A stretch of DNA of 64,000 bases from Paragorgia papillata (Eukaryota; Cnidaria; Anthozoa; Scleralcyonacea; Coralliidae): NCBI GenBank assembly GCA_035771165.1, contig JAWNZC010000338.1:1798001-1862000 (forward strand), read 5' to 3'. The notes below the pieces were generated by a model. That model had not been told where the DNA came from, searched no databases, and was given only the letters and a program-made list of their open reading frames with translations. This document shows, one piece after another, positions 45,548 to 58,309 of the stretch. The translations under genes and the position numbers were made by a program. Every line of letters starts with the position of its first letter. Within the stretch, counting starts at the first letter, position 1.

Positions 45548-46135
45548 AAAGTGTGATTTCATCTTTGTACTCAATGTTTGAAATGTTTTCAAAGAGTTTC
45601 TACTCTTTTTCTAGCCGTAAAGTTGAAAGTCGACAAGAATGCTTTAGTGGCTCAATACTGTGGCGGTTTTAATTCCGTAAATTTTCACTTTCAGATATTT
45701 TTCATACCTTCTAAACAGTAAAAACATTGTCACTTACCTTCTCTGAATCACTACTGGTTGTAGCGTGAAGATCCAGTGAATGGTTCGTGAGATATAGCGA
45801 TTTTAGTGAAGCAACTCCGCATTTCGCCATTACACTCCTTGTTGACCTGGCTGAGGTTTACTGGCTGCGAGCTTCGCAGACCTCGCGTAAGCGCGCTGAA
45901 AACGACGACACTCCTAGCCCCGATCGAGTGGCCCTTCTTCTCAGTTCTTTATTCTGTGCCACTGATCTATATAAGAGACTGGATAGAGCATCTATTATCT
46001 GAGCGCCTCCAGCAATTGAAGCCGGAAGTTACGCCCTAATTTGTAAGCGACGCCATATTGGATGGCCCCACCATGAGGAGTGAGTTGCTATATTTTACTG
46101 TGAATTCGTTGTTTTCGCATATAATCACAAAATAG

Positions 46136-46965
46136 CAGGGCCTTTTTTAACATATAAGCTGGGGGGCGGCAAATGCCCCCCAGTCCCCCCTTGTGCCCCC
46201 ACGAATAAATTTTTGCCCCCCCCAGGAAAAGTCCCTTTTTCTTAAATTTAATACAAACATATAAGCAAGGAATAAAAAATAAACAAACGGAAAGTAAGTT
46301 TTAGCCCTTAATTAACAACTTAGATTTACTTAAATTATTATGTTGACCTAACATGAAGTGAAGAGAAATTATTTTTAAATAAAATGGCAGACAACAAAAG
46401 TCAAAAACTGCGGGCTCTCAAAGCAACAATGGCGTCGCTGTAAGTCATGGCAGGCTGATTTACATATACAATAACATGCCTTTCGCGCGCAAACGAAGAC
46501 TTGAGAATGATAAAAAGCTGCAATCTGAATATTTAAGGATTTTTAAATGTTTTCCCCAATATATATATATAAACGAAAAAGCCTGGCTCAGAAACAGTAA
46601 ACAAATATTTTGGCCACGAAGGTCCCTTTTAGGAAAATGCCCCTCCACGGGAAAATCCTTATGTGGTGACGAAAAATCTTTTTATAGTTCCTCCCAAAAC
46701 TTTCCATATTATATTTGAAAGTGAACAAGCTGACGAGTTCTGAAACAAAGCGAAACAGTCAGAAATGTGTTGTATTTTAACTAGTTTTTATGACATTTTA
46801 TGACCTTCAGTGTTCTTAAAAATCACCCCTCAAAATGCAGGAAATGGCATTTCCGAGACTCTAAATTTCAAAAATTTCCGGGAGGGCATGCCCCCGGACC
46901 CCCCTAGAAGAGTCCCTTTTTGGGAACTGCCCCCCCCCACGGGAGAATCCTTAAAAAAGGCCCTG
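46136..46965. mobile_element. Non-autonomous hAT element, 830 bp
   Basis: The terminal inverted repeats are CAGGGCCTTTTTTAA and TTAAAAAAGGCCCTG. 8-bp target duplications flank them: CAAAATAG (46128-46135) and CGAAATAG (46966-46973), one mismatch. 8-bp duplications and CAGGG ends define hAT. About 60 bp inside the right end is GCATGCCCCCGGACCCCCCT, shared with two other hAT elements in this window. A related C-rich stretch lies just inside the left end. Open frames inside do not resemble a transposase. Confidence 0.85.
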
Positions 46966-46973
46966 CGAAATAG

Positions 46974-48178
46974 ACGAACAACACAAATCCATTTTGGTAT
47001 TTCAAGCAACGGGACACATCATGGAACTATGGAGGACCTAAGAACGTGAACTGGGAAACTGAATCGTAAGTAAATAAGTTGATATTTTGACGAAATTTCG
47101 AAGGGGACGGAGAGCTCCCGAATGGTTATTTACTAAGGAAACGGGAAACCCAACATTGCAAACGGCCGGTGGTTAATAAACTGATTTGTAGGATACAAAT
47201 GTGTGATAATACTGTAATTGTGGAATGTTCACAATCGAGTAGATCATTTTAAAAAGCCAAAGGACGTGTAAAATTATGGCACAGAAGATAGATTGGCTTG
47301 TAGAGTTGTGAGTAGATTTCGACAAGCAGCATATTTCTTTGGCAACATAGGAGCATGTTAATACTCTAAAGTTTGTAATATTTATGTTTGGTGCCTTCCA
47401 TAGAAGTAACTGTAGCGTGCATTATAACAAGAACGAGCCAGTTTGTTTTAATATACTCCATGCTCAGTGTCCAAGTCATGTATAACGTGTTAAGTTGTCA
47501 ACATTGTTTCTTAACAGCTGAGCTATTTTACTCCCTGTCATTTTGATGAAAAAATTGTTTGTGAGTATCTGTAAAATTGAATGTGATATTTGTATGTTAT
47601 GTTGTAGGTAGTTTAAAATGAAACGACAATGAAGGAAGAACATAAAGGTGAAGCAACATGACAACTTAATACAGAATATAATTGAACTGTGTCATTTATA
47701 GTTTTCAAACTTTGTCAATGCGGATTTGATTAAAGAAACTAATACTGTACTATCCGAGGTACTATCAGTGTGTACTACTGATCAACAAGGCCAGTGTTTG
47801 ATGTTATAAAGTCAAAACAAATCAAGCTAATATATATGTTAAACTTCACAACGATGTGGCGGATAACATTTGCAAACAGGCTAAAAAAAAGCATCTTGCC
47901 AAAGGTATAGTCACAAAACTAATTATATTGTAAAATTTATACAAGATTTTTAGGTGTAGGCAAATGTAGGCCCAATTGCCCAAATTAGATACCTATCTCA
48001 TAGAAAATAATAAACTCATTCTGATTAATCCTATGAATGCCAGGATAACTTATTTGAATCATTACCCTGAGTTTTCTGTGAGTGAAAATATATTGTTCAA
48101 CTAGGCACATCCACTGATCTATACAGTGGGCACATCAGGTAGTAAAAAGAAGCTTTATAACATAACATAACAGCATTC
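46974..48178. other. Unassigned non-coding DNA
   Basis: No gene or repeat could be supported; small open frames only. Confidence 0.5.
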
Positions 48179-48637
48179 TTAAATTAATTGTTTGATTCTG
48201 GTCTTTTGGCTTATGATAATATAATACCATAGGAGTTGTTCGTATAGTGTAGCTAGTTTGTTCAGTTGATCAAATTTCCCGAATTCATTCGGTCCTTTAG
48301 CAATATTTCCATATTCTGAGTAAAATCTGAATGAGAACGGCCTTCGTCTGTTCAAAGTTGTCATCACTGACACTGGGAGTTCGCTCAATTGAACTCGCAA
48401 ATTTCGTTTCCCCCCACTTTTTGGGGCTAAACAACTAAAAATTTTCTCTCCAAATGCTTCAAGGATGAGTGTCCACCTAATGCATTGCGCGCTTGTGTTT
48501 TTGTTTTCATACGGGAAACTGGTATCTAACTGCCGTAATATATTAAGTTTCTCATTGCTTGGTTCTCTGCCGATGATATTATAAAGCTTCCAAAAGTCGT
48601 TTGAATTTCTAGCGATGTCTGACTCAGAATTTGTCAA
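48179..48637 (-). CDS. Unrecognised ~150-codon frame, possible exon
   Basis: This minus-strand frame is open with a non-repetitive product: an acidic/polar start (NSESDIARNSNDFWKLYNII), a basic middle (PKSGGKRNLRVQL), an RRRPFSFRFYSEYGN stretch and a C-terminal LNKLATLYEQLLWYYIII. The codon at the 5' limit is TTG rather than ATG, so an internal start or an upstream exon is more likely. The family is unknown. No signal peptide; the final hydrophobic stretch is short. It could be a terminal exon or a transposon remnant. Confidence 0.35.
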   Translation of the reverse strand: MTNSESDIARNSNDFWKLYNIIGREPSNEKLNILRQLDTSFPYENKNTSAQCIRWTLILEAFGEKIFSCLAPKSGGKRNLRVQLSELPVSVMTTLNRRRPFSFRFYSEYGNIAKGPNEFGKFDQLNKLATLYEQLLWYYIIISQKTRIKQLI

Positions 48638-49220
48638 AAATAATTATAAACGACACTCCACGAATCTGTCAGCGTGTTCTATTAGCACATATTTCGCACT
48701 TTACAGACTGTGCATAACACTTCTGTTTGCTGTATACACGCTCCACGTGATCTGACGTATTTCTGTTCGTCTGCTCATAGAATATAGGGAATAAAAGGAT
48801 CTTATAGGCTTTGTTAGGAAACTGCACGTGTCGAAGAGAAATATATTACTTTTGACGCTCCGCGTGAAATTGACATTTGTCTTTGTCTGAGCTAGAACTC
48901 AAAAATATTTGGATGGTCTTCACTCTTGTGTTACTGTAGCCTATTCGAAGGGAAAGGAGCCTACAACTACAAACAAAACACTGCGATAAATTGCAGTATT
49001 GCATTTGAAAATTAAACGCCAGAGAACAAGAGCGCCTAATCAAAACAAATCCCAATCGGAGATGCAATCCAACAGGTAAACCACTTGTAAACAACTAACA
49101 GCAGTATGCATGAATGCGTCTTATTGAAATGAAAAAACTTTGAGTCTAGCTAGCTCTTATTAAATGGCATCTAATTTAGTGTCTACGTTTAGTTACGATC
49201 TCTTGTCTGTCCTTCGTTTG

Positions 49221-51144
49221 CAGGGGCGGATCTAACGTTAGTCAAATAAGTCAGATGACTAAGGTAAAAAAAATAGCGATTGCAAAAAAAAAGTCCGGTT
49301 AAAAACGACGTAATAGCAGCGAGAACAATTGCGGAAAATGTAATTCGTCACCAGGACCATTTGCGGGAAGGCACGCGGACGTTTTACACCTGGCGGCACT
49401 GATTAGGTTTGCCGAATTTGCAGCCATTTTGACTTATTTACCGCGTTTTAGCCACTCTGATTGGTCAAAACAAGGTAAATTCTGAGCACTGATTGGTTTG
49501 CCGTATCTGGCAGCCATTTTGACTTATTTGACCCGATTTAGCCATTCTCATTGGTTGAACACGGCTTGCTCCAAATCTTGACTGATTTACCTCAAATTGA
49601 GCAATCTGATTGGCCATGCAGAACCTTGACTAACTTGCCAGCCACCAAGTGTGCGATCTGTTTGCCTCGATCATGGCTTCTACAAGCATATTTGATCGCG
49701 CGCGATCAGATTTAAAAAGCAACAACAAGGTGTTATTGCGACAAATATATGCATCGATTTCATCTGAAAGCGTCATGGTTTGTCGAGCTCTCGGTAACTA
49801 AAGAAGAATATTTTCTTAAGACTGCTTTATCTAATATAAATACCTCCACACGTGAAGCCGTGAAGGGCATTCTCTCGCTCAAAAAGTCCAAGGCAAGTTT
49901 AATTTAATTGTCTTTAGTTTAATGTCTTGCTGTTGTTTTCGTGAGAAGGAGTGAAGTAGAATACATGTTTATTTGGGACTAAAATCTGACAAAATGTGCG
50001 ACAAGAGACAAGAAATACTTTTTTGCCTTTGTAATATGTTTGGAATTCCGAATTCGAGTTTCCATCCGAGAAAAAGAACGTTTGGATATGACAGATATGG
50101 CACCGAACTGCTCGTGGCGAAATGCCGAAATATACAGATTTCACATTCCTGTGCTTGTATGTACAAAAATAAATATCATCGGGAGTGATTTCAATAAAGT
50201 TTCCGTTGGAATATTGTCATGACTATTTGAATAATAACTTTAATAGATCAATTCATAATTATCTGAGTTTACCGGTTTATAAAAGGTACATGTATATGAC
50301 TTTATGTTATGTATATTCTGATTTTAACAAAAATATATTATTTTATCAATGACACTGTTTATAGCTTTTATATGTGTAAAATTACTATTCCTTAATCGGC
50401 AGTATTGCCTGCCAGAAGGAATTGCTTTCTTAAAATTATAATGTGATAATCTATATAGTGGTCTAAAGTTAATTAGAAAAGTGCATTATTTTACATGGTT
50501 ATATCCAAATGGGTTATGCATTGGTTGCCAAATTACACCGTCCTGTTTTAGACAGGGACTGCAGAAGATGTTTTTGAGTGTAGGGGGTATGCGGGCATGC
50601 TTGAATTTTAAGACTTCCTGCAAACCATTTTCAGGTTCATTTGCTGTCTGGGTAGGAACACACTAATAAAGCACCTAGATAAACCTTTTATGTCCTAACT
50701 TAAGACAATATTAAGTGAACAAACATATACTTGCATCAGTTTAAAGTTTTGTCAGACTGTTTGACATTTATTATGCTGGAAGGACAAAATGTTTAATATG
50801 GCATCAATCTCATTGAGAAAGTGATGTAGGATCAGTTTATCATGCTTTGCCCATACAGCTGTTGTTTACTCAAATCCTGAAGCATTCCCCCCCCCAATAT
50901 CGATGGCATATTATAAAATGTTGTCCTTCCAGAATAATATATGTGTGAACCATATCATGTGATTTTGAAAATGGCCTATTTGGACATGTCTAATAGGTAT
51001 ATGGCTGTATATCATGCATATATCTGCATGGTAGCTTTCATTTCAATCCCATTGTTATAATATATTAGGTTAAGTTAGTTAAAAATTTTGTGGGGGTGAA
51101 AACGGTTTGTCACCCCCACATGGGGCACGCTTCCACCACCCCTG
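49221..51144. mobile_element. Probable hAT element, right end uncertain
   Basis: CAGGGGCGGATCTAACG at 49221 is the same left end as the delimited element at 56487. The left ~450 bp also matches that element in style (repeated GCCATTTTGACTTATTT and CTGATTGGT). A short first exon starts at 49673 (MASTSIFDRARSDLKSNN, then LRQIY), homologous to the one at 56932. CCACCCCTG at 51136-51144 is a candidate right end, but no 8-bp duplication is present, so the right boundary may be wrong. Confidence 0.5.
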
Positions 51145-51224
51145 CTCATGTCATTTAATAATGATACTGACAGATGGTATAATTGTAACGCATTCAATCA
51201 TGAAGTGAACAGTCAGTAATGGTT

Positions 51225-51365
51225 ACAAATCAAATTATAGTAAGGTTTAATGCTGCTGAAAATATCACGTTAGAAACTATACGTTCAATATTTTCAGCAG
51301 TAAAGTACTCAAACCTTACTATATTTCGATTTGTATTTCAACACTGCCTACGCAGAACACTACTT
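51225..51365 (+). repeat. Dispersed repeat, copy 2
   Basis: Matches 5455-5560 (GTTAGAAACTATACGTTCAA, CTCAAACCTTACTATATTTC, CACTGCCTACGCAG). Within it TGCTGAAAATAT and ATATTTTCAGCA form a hairpin. Confidence 0.6.
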
Positions 51366-51572
51366 TATTTCAGTGATGGTTACAGGTCAGCTTTTGTTTT
51401 GTTATTGTTTTTAATGGCACCTGGTGGCATAACAGACATGAAACAGAGAGTTAGCGGCCCCCAATTCCAAAGGGCCCTCCATCCAATCTATGATCTCATG
51501 ATTGTGACAATTGAAATTAATTAGTGGAAATGTATCCCATGAAGATGTTTTTTCAGGTGTGTTATTATAAGT

Positions 51573-51727
51573 AATAACATGACTTGAGGGAAATTAGTGA
51601 TTAAATTTCCCCGCCGCTGAGGGAAGATTTGTGAAAGTCCGAGGGCCGCAGGCCCGAGGAGTTTTACAAATCTTCCCGAGGCAAAGGGGAAATTTAATCG
51701 CTAATTTCCCGAAAAGTCATGTTATTA
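51573..51727. repeat. Palindromic MITE
   Basis: AATAACATGACTT and AAGTCATGTTATT bound arms containing GGGAAATTAG, GATTAAATTTCCCC and GGAAGATTTGT with a GGCCGCAGGCC centre. Confidence 0.8.
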
Positions 51728-51777
51728 GTTTGTAATATTATGATCGCCGAGGAAAACTTTGAGAATCTTACCAACAG

Positions 51778-51975
51778 GAAATTTGCACGGTTGATCAGAG
51801 AAGTTGCATCTAATTTTCCCGTGCATGTAGATGATGGAAAATATATGCAAGCGGGAAATTTAGAAGAAGACACTAAAAGATTTCTTTGTCTTCTAATTCT
51901 CCCTCATCAACATGCACGGGAAAATTAGAAGACAAATGATAAATTTCCCTCTTGCATGAGCGATGAGGGAAATAC
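51778..51975. repeat. Foldback repeat
   Basis: CTAATTTTCCCGTGCATG, GGAAAATATATGCAAG and GGGAAATTTA are matched by CATGCACGGGAAAATTAG and TAAATTTCCCTCTTGCATGA. The 69-aa frame over it follows the symmetry. Confidence 0.65.
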
Positions 51976-52191
51976 GAGGTTTACATTCCCTCGGAGAACA
52001 AAAGAATCCGAGGCGATCATGGTATTACTGTGTAAAATTACCAATGCCTGTAATTATAATAAACACTAAATGACTTAAAAAAGCTAGTTGTGTGTTGACA
52101 TAGTACTGTTACTGTTTGAGTCATTAATATTTCATGGTCCAAGTTCTCATCAGCAGTCTTTACTACCAAACTAGTAGGTGGTTCCTAGTAG

Positions 52192-52469
52192 CAGTGGTGG
52201 CACTACGGGTGTGCAAACTGTGCGCCGCACTGACTGGGGCCCATCGGCCCATCGGCCCATCCAAACCCCACACTATTAACAGACTGCACAGGTTGTCACT
52301 TAGATTTTACTCATAAGTGCTCTCAAAATGCAGGAAATTTCAGAGACCCTAAATTCAAAATTTTCCGGTGGAGATTCCCCCTGGACCCCCTACATATGTC
52401 GTCACTTTGTGGGGGGGCGGCCCAAATTCTTTTCTCACACGGGCCCACACCCACATAGTGCTGCCACTG
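52192..52469. mobile_element. Short hAT MITE, 278 bp
   Basis: The ends CAGTGGTGGCACTACGGG and CCACATAGTGCTGCCACTG are imperfect inverted repeats. The 8-bp duplication is CCTAGTAG (52184-52191) and CCCAGTAG (52470-52477), one mismatch. Internally TGCAGGAAATTTCAGAGACC, then TTTTCCGG and CCCCCTGGACCCCCTA, repeat the module seen in the other two bounded hAT elements. Confidence 0.8.
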
Positions 52470-52477
52470 CCCAGTAG

Positions 52478-55093
52478 TTCTGTGTTGGGTCACCGATAGT
52501 ATTGTGTCAATGATTTATTGTTGAGTCTAATAACCTAGTATTATGAGTATCCAATTGATTTATAAATCAAAGCAACTCTACTGTTAAAATGTTCAGTCAG
52601 TTTTATCAACAGATACACTTTGGTCAAATATACTTTCATATCTTTAAGATTTGTCTTTATGTCTTACAAACATTGTGAACTACAGTGAATATATAAGCGT
52701 GAACTCTGTCAGCAGAAATCTTAAGGACTCACTCTGTCCATTGTAGATACATGTAGCTATCCATCTTAGAGAAAATCTATTTTGTTTACATACACTGTAC
52801 TACTACTGTATATGTTATCCTAGAAGTTCTTTCTCTCAAAATTCTAAATTTCTTGTTATACTAGAAACAACTCAGTCTTGCTGACGCTGCACACATCGAG
52901 CTATTATAGTCTAATAATAATAATATACTGTTGGATGATGTCACACGTCAAATGTCTTAATGTCATCATCCATCTCTTCCAAGTATACACCATAACATCC
53001 ATTCCATTGTACCATACACTAATGTCTTTGGTGCATTTATTTTCTTCTGTCTAAGTTCATCAGCAAGTCAGGTTAGGATCTGGTGTGGCTTGTCTTCTCC
53101 TGTGTTTGGCCAACTTGACACAGCAAAATATATATTTCACTGCTCTGGGTTTACTTCAATAATGTTTGCATTGATAATTAGTAAGCCCTAAAGACTCACA
53201 CTCTCCTTTTCTCTGGTTTGGGTTGCTGTTGCAGTTAAAGCCATTTTAGATGAATCAGGAAATCTTGTAGTAAGCAAGCCCAGTTTCCCATAAGCATGGT
53301 GAAAATCTTTCCTAAAAGGCCAAAATAATATAAATACACGTCAAATCAAATCAAATGAGTTTAAATAAACAAATTACTAAAATTAGAACCATACATATAT
53401 TTTGGCTTTAATTTTGGTTTTAATTTATATTATTTTAGAAAACCAATAAATTTTAATTGTATGTCAGTAAGCGGATAATATAACTTATTGGATTCATCTA
53501 AGTTCAACATGGCAACATATTTAAGTCAAAAATTCAATATTGGGCAAGACTGCAGGTCGAGCCTGTTAATATTAAAATTTGAGACTTAAACATTTTCCAT
53601 ATCAGGTGAAGATGAATCCAATAGGTATCTTATTATATCCAAGAAATAATTGTGCAATTCGGGTAAATACCATATACCTTTATTGTCCCTGTCCAAAGGT
53701 TGCTGCCCAAATTATATGTAGTTGTCCTACATCGTAAAATATTGGGCTGGCATGTGATGCTAATGTAGACATTTGATTGGATGATTAATTGCGAGGGTAT
53801 AATAAATTATTTGATCATTATGCATGGTATCTCACACTGGAATTAACTATGAACTGAACTTTGGACCAAATTTAAAATGCCAATTATGCACAACAGCTAC
53901 AATTGGATCTAGTTAGCATTATACTAGGCCAGACAATTAACCCACTTTAACATATCTAACCACACTACCACGGTAATTAAAAAACAAGCATTTATGAGAA
54001 AAGTATACCTTCATATTGTCGACAAATACTTCTGGATAGGCAAAAATTAGTTGAGACTTCAACAGCAGATCATACGAAGTGTGTACCACTACCACCATGT
54101 TAAGGAACATCTGCGTTGACTCTCCCCTTTCAGAAAATCGTACACGAAAGGCAATAGTTGAAAAATTAAGGATTTACCAAAGCCAGTTGGCAGCAAGCAC
54201 ATCTCGGGAGTTACAATTCAAATGCCAGTTCACATGCCAGTTTAAATGCCAGTTGTCAAACTGCCAGTTCACGCGAATAGTCCTCTGCTGAGGCTTCACT
54301 TTTAAGCCGCTTTTCCCAATTTTTTACAAAGAAAAATCAATGGCAGCATCCAGCGAGAAATTGCCGTCTCCTCCACCGTCTGTCATAATGAATTAAAGTA
54401 ATATTTTCGCCAATATTCTGAAAACCTCTCCAAGAATGTTGAGGCGCTTGATCTGCAATCAATTTTCAACCGCGTATATAGGTTCTAGAAGAGGCTAGGT
54501 ACGAAATAACTACTGCGCAGGTCACGGGACACCCAATTTTTGGGTGTCTCAAATCGATTTGCCCAGAGCCATTTAACTTGGCCCGCGCGGCCGGGGCAAT
54601 TTGGCTCTGGGGACGAGATTGCGGGGCCAGTGGCTTTTACCGTTTTCAGTTTTTCGAAGGGACTGGGACTGCACACAGACCTGCGGTCAGGCGTAAAGAA
54701 TCAGACATCCGATTGATCTGAAATAAAATCCGAAAGACGAAAATCATCGATTCATCTGTACGCCAGGAGCGTATTTAATCAATTGTACGCCGAACTTATA
54801 GGCCGAAGTGTACGCCAAGATATTTTAACAAGAATTGTACGCCAAAATTTAAGGCTGTACGCCGGAATGTCCGGCGTACAACGTCTATATTCCAAACTGG
54901 GCCCGAGGGTGACATTGAAGCCTGAGGGACCGTAAAACTCGATGTTTCGAATTCCCGAGGCTAAAGTCAACAAGCGTTTTGTTATATACTAAAGACTTTT
55001 AAAATACAAAATACCAAATGACTCGAAACTTGCAAAAGGCAAAAAGACTTACCAAAACGCTTAATTGACTTTGTCTTCGTAGTTTCAATTCAA
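52478..55093. other. Mostly unassigned DNA
   Basis: A GC-rich palindrome at about 54560-54620 pairs TGCCCAGAGCCA with TGGCTCTGGGG around GGCCCGCGCGGCC. At 54745-54885 the short word TGTACGCC recurs five times. GCCAGTT is repeated at 54190-54270. No gene is supported across these 2.6 kb. Confidence 0.5.
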
Positions 55094-55937
55094 CTAAACA
55101 AATACACCAGACTCAACAAGTACAAAGAACAGCTTTAAATTTATCCAGGTTTTTTTCAGACCTTTGAAGATATGTATAGATATTCTTTCCTTTGGAAAAT
55201 GGACTATTTTGAACCAGATAAGCTCGAAACAAGCTCTTGTTTTCAAAATGTTCCGAAAAGTCCAAAGTTCTTCATCTGATGCAATAATCGGGTATTCACG
55301 TGAACAACGCATGATTAAAGCGACGTCAGAGGGAAACAGTGCAATGTTTCCCTCGGCAGAAACATTGAGTTTGTTAAACAACACGTAACCATGATTTGAC
55401 CAATAGGATTTCATCTTTGGCAAACGAAAGTCTTTGGTATATAACAAAAAGAAATGTGACTACATGCACTGTCAGAGTCTTCTTCATCAGAGTCATCATT
55501 CAATAAAAACTCTTCAACATCTTCATCTGTGTTCAATGACCCAATGATTTTCAAGTACCAAATGTTTTTGAAAATGATCGGATCTTTGTTCAGTTCCTGA
55601 ACATTCAGTCCTCCATCTTTATTGTTTGCAATGCTTTTTCCCCATATGGATTTGGGCAAATTCTGTTGATATCATCCCACGTAAAGTCATTGTCTGCCAG
55701 AAAGTTTCTAACATTCCTGAACAAAGAGACTCTTTTTCTTTTGTTTTTACTTTTCTGCTCCTTCCTTTTTTGTTTCCTTTGGATTTCATAAGTTGATATA
55801 TAGCCTGCGTAGCCGGCGCTGGGGATTGGGACGGACAGTGAAAGGAGCACCTGCAGCCACCCCAACCTCGTACCCAGGGCCTTCAAAATGGCGGGGCGGA
55901 GAGAAGAACCTGGCAAAGGCTGGTGACGTGACACCAA
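55094..55937 (-). pseudogene. Broken minus-strand coding-like region, family unknown
   Basis: Consecutive minus-strand frames look coding and continue one another only by changing frame. A basic stretch (QRKQKRKEQKSKNKRKR) is followed by FLADNDFTWDDINRICPNPYGE; then, one frame over, LNVQELNKDPIIFKNIWYLK and an acidic EEFLLNDDSDEEDSDS; then YIPKTFVCQR and, again in another frame, NILKTRACFELIWFKI. The shifts near 55640 and 55440 indicate decay or unrecognised short introns. I cannot name the family. The upstream end overlaps a short repeat shared with 62.85 kb. Confidence 0.3.
55860..55930 (-). repeat. CCAGGGCCTT...GGCAAAGGCTGG repeat, copy 1
   Basis: CCCAGGGCCTTCAAAATGGC and GAGAAGAACCTGGCAAAGGC appear in inverse orientation at 62850-62912. 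A third partial CCCTGGGTACGAG occurs at 60718. This sequence type is very common in cnidarian genomes (from memory). Confidence 0.6.
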
Positions 55938-56234
55938 TAGTTTTGGAATATTTTGATGAGTGACTCACACTGTACCGGGGGGCGCGGTACAGTCCCTGAT
56001 AAACAGAGCATAGTTGGCTTGCGTATGTAAAACTATTCAGCGAACTATTTAGGCACTCAAGAATAACCAAATCGTACAAATAACAAGACATTCTCTTAAC
56101 AAGTTTATCACCGTGTTTAGTAAGAAGCGTCTACACTACAACATATTTGATTTATTATGCAAGCAAGAAGTGTTTATTTCGGTTTCTGGACTTTCCGAAT
56201 CTAATTTAAAAAGTTTAGAAATATACAAAGTCAA

Positions 56235-56478
56235 AGTACGACTGTGAAGTATGTACCACATTCAGCCTTCGATTTGGCCTTCGATTCAATTATCGCATCT
56301 TATTGCGAAGTTATCTCCATATTCATCAGGTGGTCGATTTTGCAGAATATCATACAAAAACACAATTTTCTCAGGCGCTATTCTATAGGATTTCTTCAAA
56401 TTTACATATGTTGTACAGAATTTTATGCTCTTTAATCTGGTAACGTCGCCAACGTGGCACAGACCCATGAAAGACGCA
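56235..56478 (-). repeat. Satellite-family copy interrupted by the hAT insertion, left part
   Basis: CATTCAGCCTTCGAT, GAAGTTATCTCCAT and ACACAATTTTCTCAGGCGCT match 62105-62280; CATATGTTGTACAGAATTTTA and AAAGACGCAGGCGAGCG match the tandem units at 61.3-62.1 kb in inverse orientation. Confidence 0.8.
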
Positions 56479-56931
56479 GGCGAGCGCAGGGGCGGATTTA
56501 AACTACGTCAAGTTAGTCGCGCGACGAAGTGAAAAAATTCAAAGGAAGTAATATCCGGGAAGTAATATCCGGGAAGTAATATCCGTTCTTCGTTCTTCGC
56601 TGTTTCGCAATATCCAGAGCTCGAAAATACTGCCAAGGGACCTGGGGAAAGCAGGCAACCTGAGCGCAGGCTTGACACAGGAAGTCCTTAGATCCCGAGG
56701 AATTTTGACTAAAGTTGACTAAGTTCGGCCATTTTGACGAGTTTCTCCAGGGGGTAATGTTAATACAGTGTTTCTGATTGGTTATGAGCGTAACCATTGG
56801 GAGTTATGATTGGTGCAGAGACTCCGACGCCATTTTGACTAATTTGAGCCTGTTTTGACTAGTTTATGGTTAGCAGTTTCATACGCAAATCATGCAAATC
56901 TCTTCCCGCTCGATTGCTTGTCTGCTTGAAC

Positions 56932-57182
56932 ATGGCTACCATGCAAGAACGAGTTCGCAGTGCTTTAATAAGCAAGGATGAAGCAAGTTTGAGACAGCTT
57001 TACGATGAAATGTCTGCAAGACTTTCGTCAAGTGCTTTATGCGCTAGAGCTGATCTTATCAACCGCATTGGAACGAGTGTTTTCAGGGATATCAATGCTG
57101 AAATTTTTATTCCTGATTATGCAAAGCAAAGCCACAGGAAGAATCCAAAGAAGAAAGGAGAAAGTATTTTGTTTGCTTTGAG
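56932..57182 (+). CDS. First exon carried by the hAT element
   Basis: From ATG at 56932 (MATMQERVRSALISKDEASL...) the frame runs 83 codons to a good GTAAGA donor at 57183, ending in FALR. The product is helical and charged with RQLYDEMSARLSSSALCARA, and basic QSHRKNPKKKGE near its end. A decayed relative begins at 49673 in the other element with the same left end (R.RS.L.S and LRQ.Y kept), so the exon travels with this hAT family. It could be a transposase N-terminal exon or a captured host exon; no known domain is recognised. Confidence 0.45.
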
Positions 57183-58309
57183 GTAAGAAGGCTTTAATAA
57201 GCTTAATCTATGCATGATATGCATCTCAATGATCTCATTGTGATTTTTATGGTAATTAGTCTCAATTGTGATTCATGAATACTAAAATCGCAGAATGCAC
57301 AGTAGATGTATATTTTGACATTTTAAAAAGGTTAAATAAAATAGTGTGGGAGAGTGCCTTTATTTTTTCAGTTTATAACTGTTCACTGTAAGTTATATCT
57401 GTCTTAATAGGATAATAGTAAGCCAACATGGCTTGATTCAGTCCATTATTATCTGCAGTGCATATTTTTGTTTCCCCAGTACATTTTGTTTTGTATATTT
57501 CAGATTTATATTTATTATTATATATACTGTACATGTATTATATTACATTTCAGATTTTTCTTAATAATGTAACATAATATTATGAAATATTACACTGCAC
57601 CTACTATATACATACAGTAGGTTACTGTATTCCCTGTCTGAAATTCTTGTTTGTCATTGTGAAGAGGAGGGGAGTGTGTTATCTTTGCTGTCTTTTGTTC
57701 ATTTGACTTGTGGAGGGCAATTTTTGTGGTACGTGTAAGGGTTGTACCAATGGGTGATATTCCTAATATAACTAAAAAATTAAACTGCATTGCTTTCATT
57801 GTGAAGAGCAGAGGAGTCTTTCTGATTGTTATGGTATCATTAACTAAAATTAATTTAAAATAATTAAATAAATAAACTTGAAAAACATTTTCATCTAGAT
57901 TAATACATGTTACACTACACTTAATGACTAAACAGATAAAAATCTGTTTCACTTTCCTTATTACATACATGTTTCTTATTATTTGGGCAGTGGTTAGGCT
58001 CTGCTTATGCCAGCCTAGAATGGAGAAGTAAGGCGACTCCTTCCCTCCACTAGTCTGGGTGTTCACCTTGGGCAAGTGATAGTACACCCTAGCCTCCCAT
58101 GCCAGGGATACTGTCACTGTGAAGTCATCGACAAGACAAGACATTAGTAAATGTAACATATAAGGTTTTTGTATACTTTCTAACTACATATACTGAACAA
58201 GTATTCCTCAGACTGGAGGGATGGTTTTCAGGGGATTTCTTCATGCTTTTGTTCAGCAAGGGTTTGCTTACTTAATAATCAGCATTTAATTACACACGAT
58301 ATTCAATCT

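Larger units (their letters stand above)
44446..45965. repeat. Inverted repeat pair, ~320-bp arms, ~0.9-kb spacer
   Basis: The left arm (44446-44780) reads CACAGAATAAAGAACTGAG, GGTCAACAAGGAGTGCAATG and GGTAGATGACAATATTT; the right arm (45650-45965) is its diverged complement. The two 70-aa frames sharing LLVDLAEVYWLR are the arms translated; that peptide is repeated with the DNA but is not recognised. The spacer contains a PLE-type palindrome and an (AAC)n tract, apparently later insertions. Confidence 0.7.

Noticed and set aside
44431..46002. Two 70-aa frames sharing LLVDLAEVYWLR as a possible gene pair
   Set aside because: They are the two arms of a DNA inverted repeat; similarity extends beyond the frames into non-coding bases.
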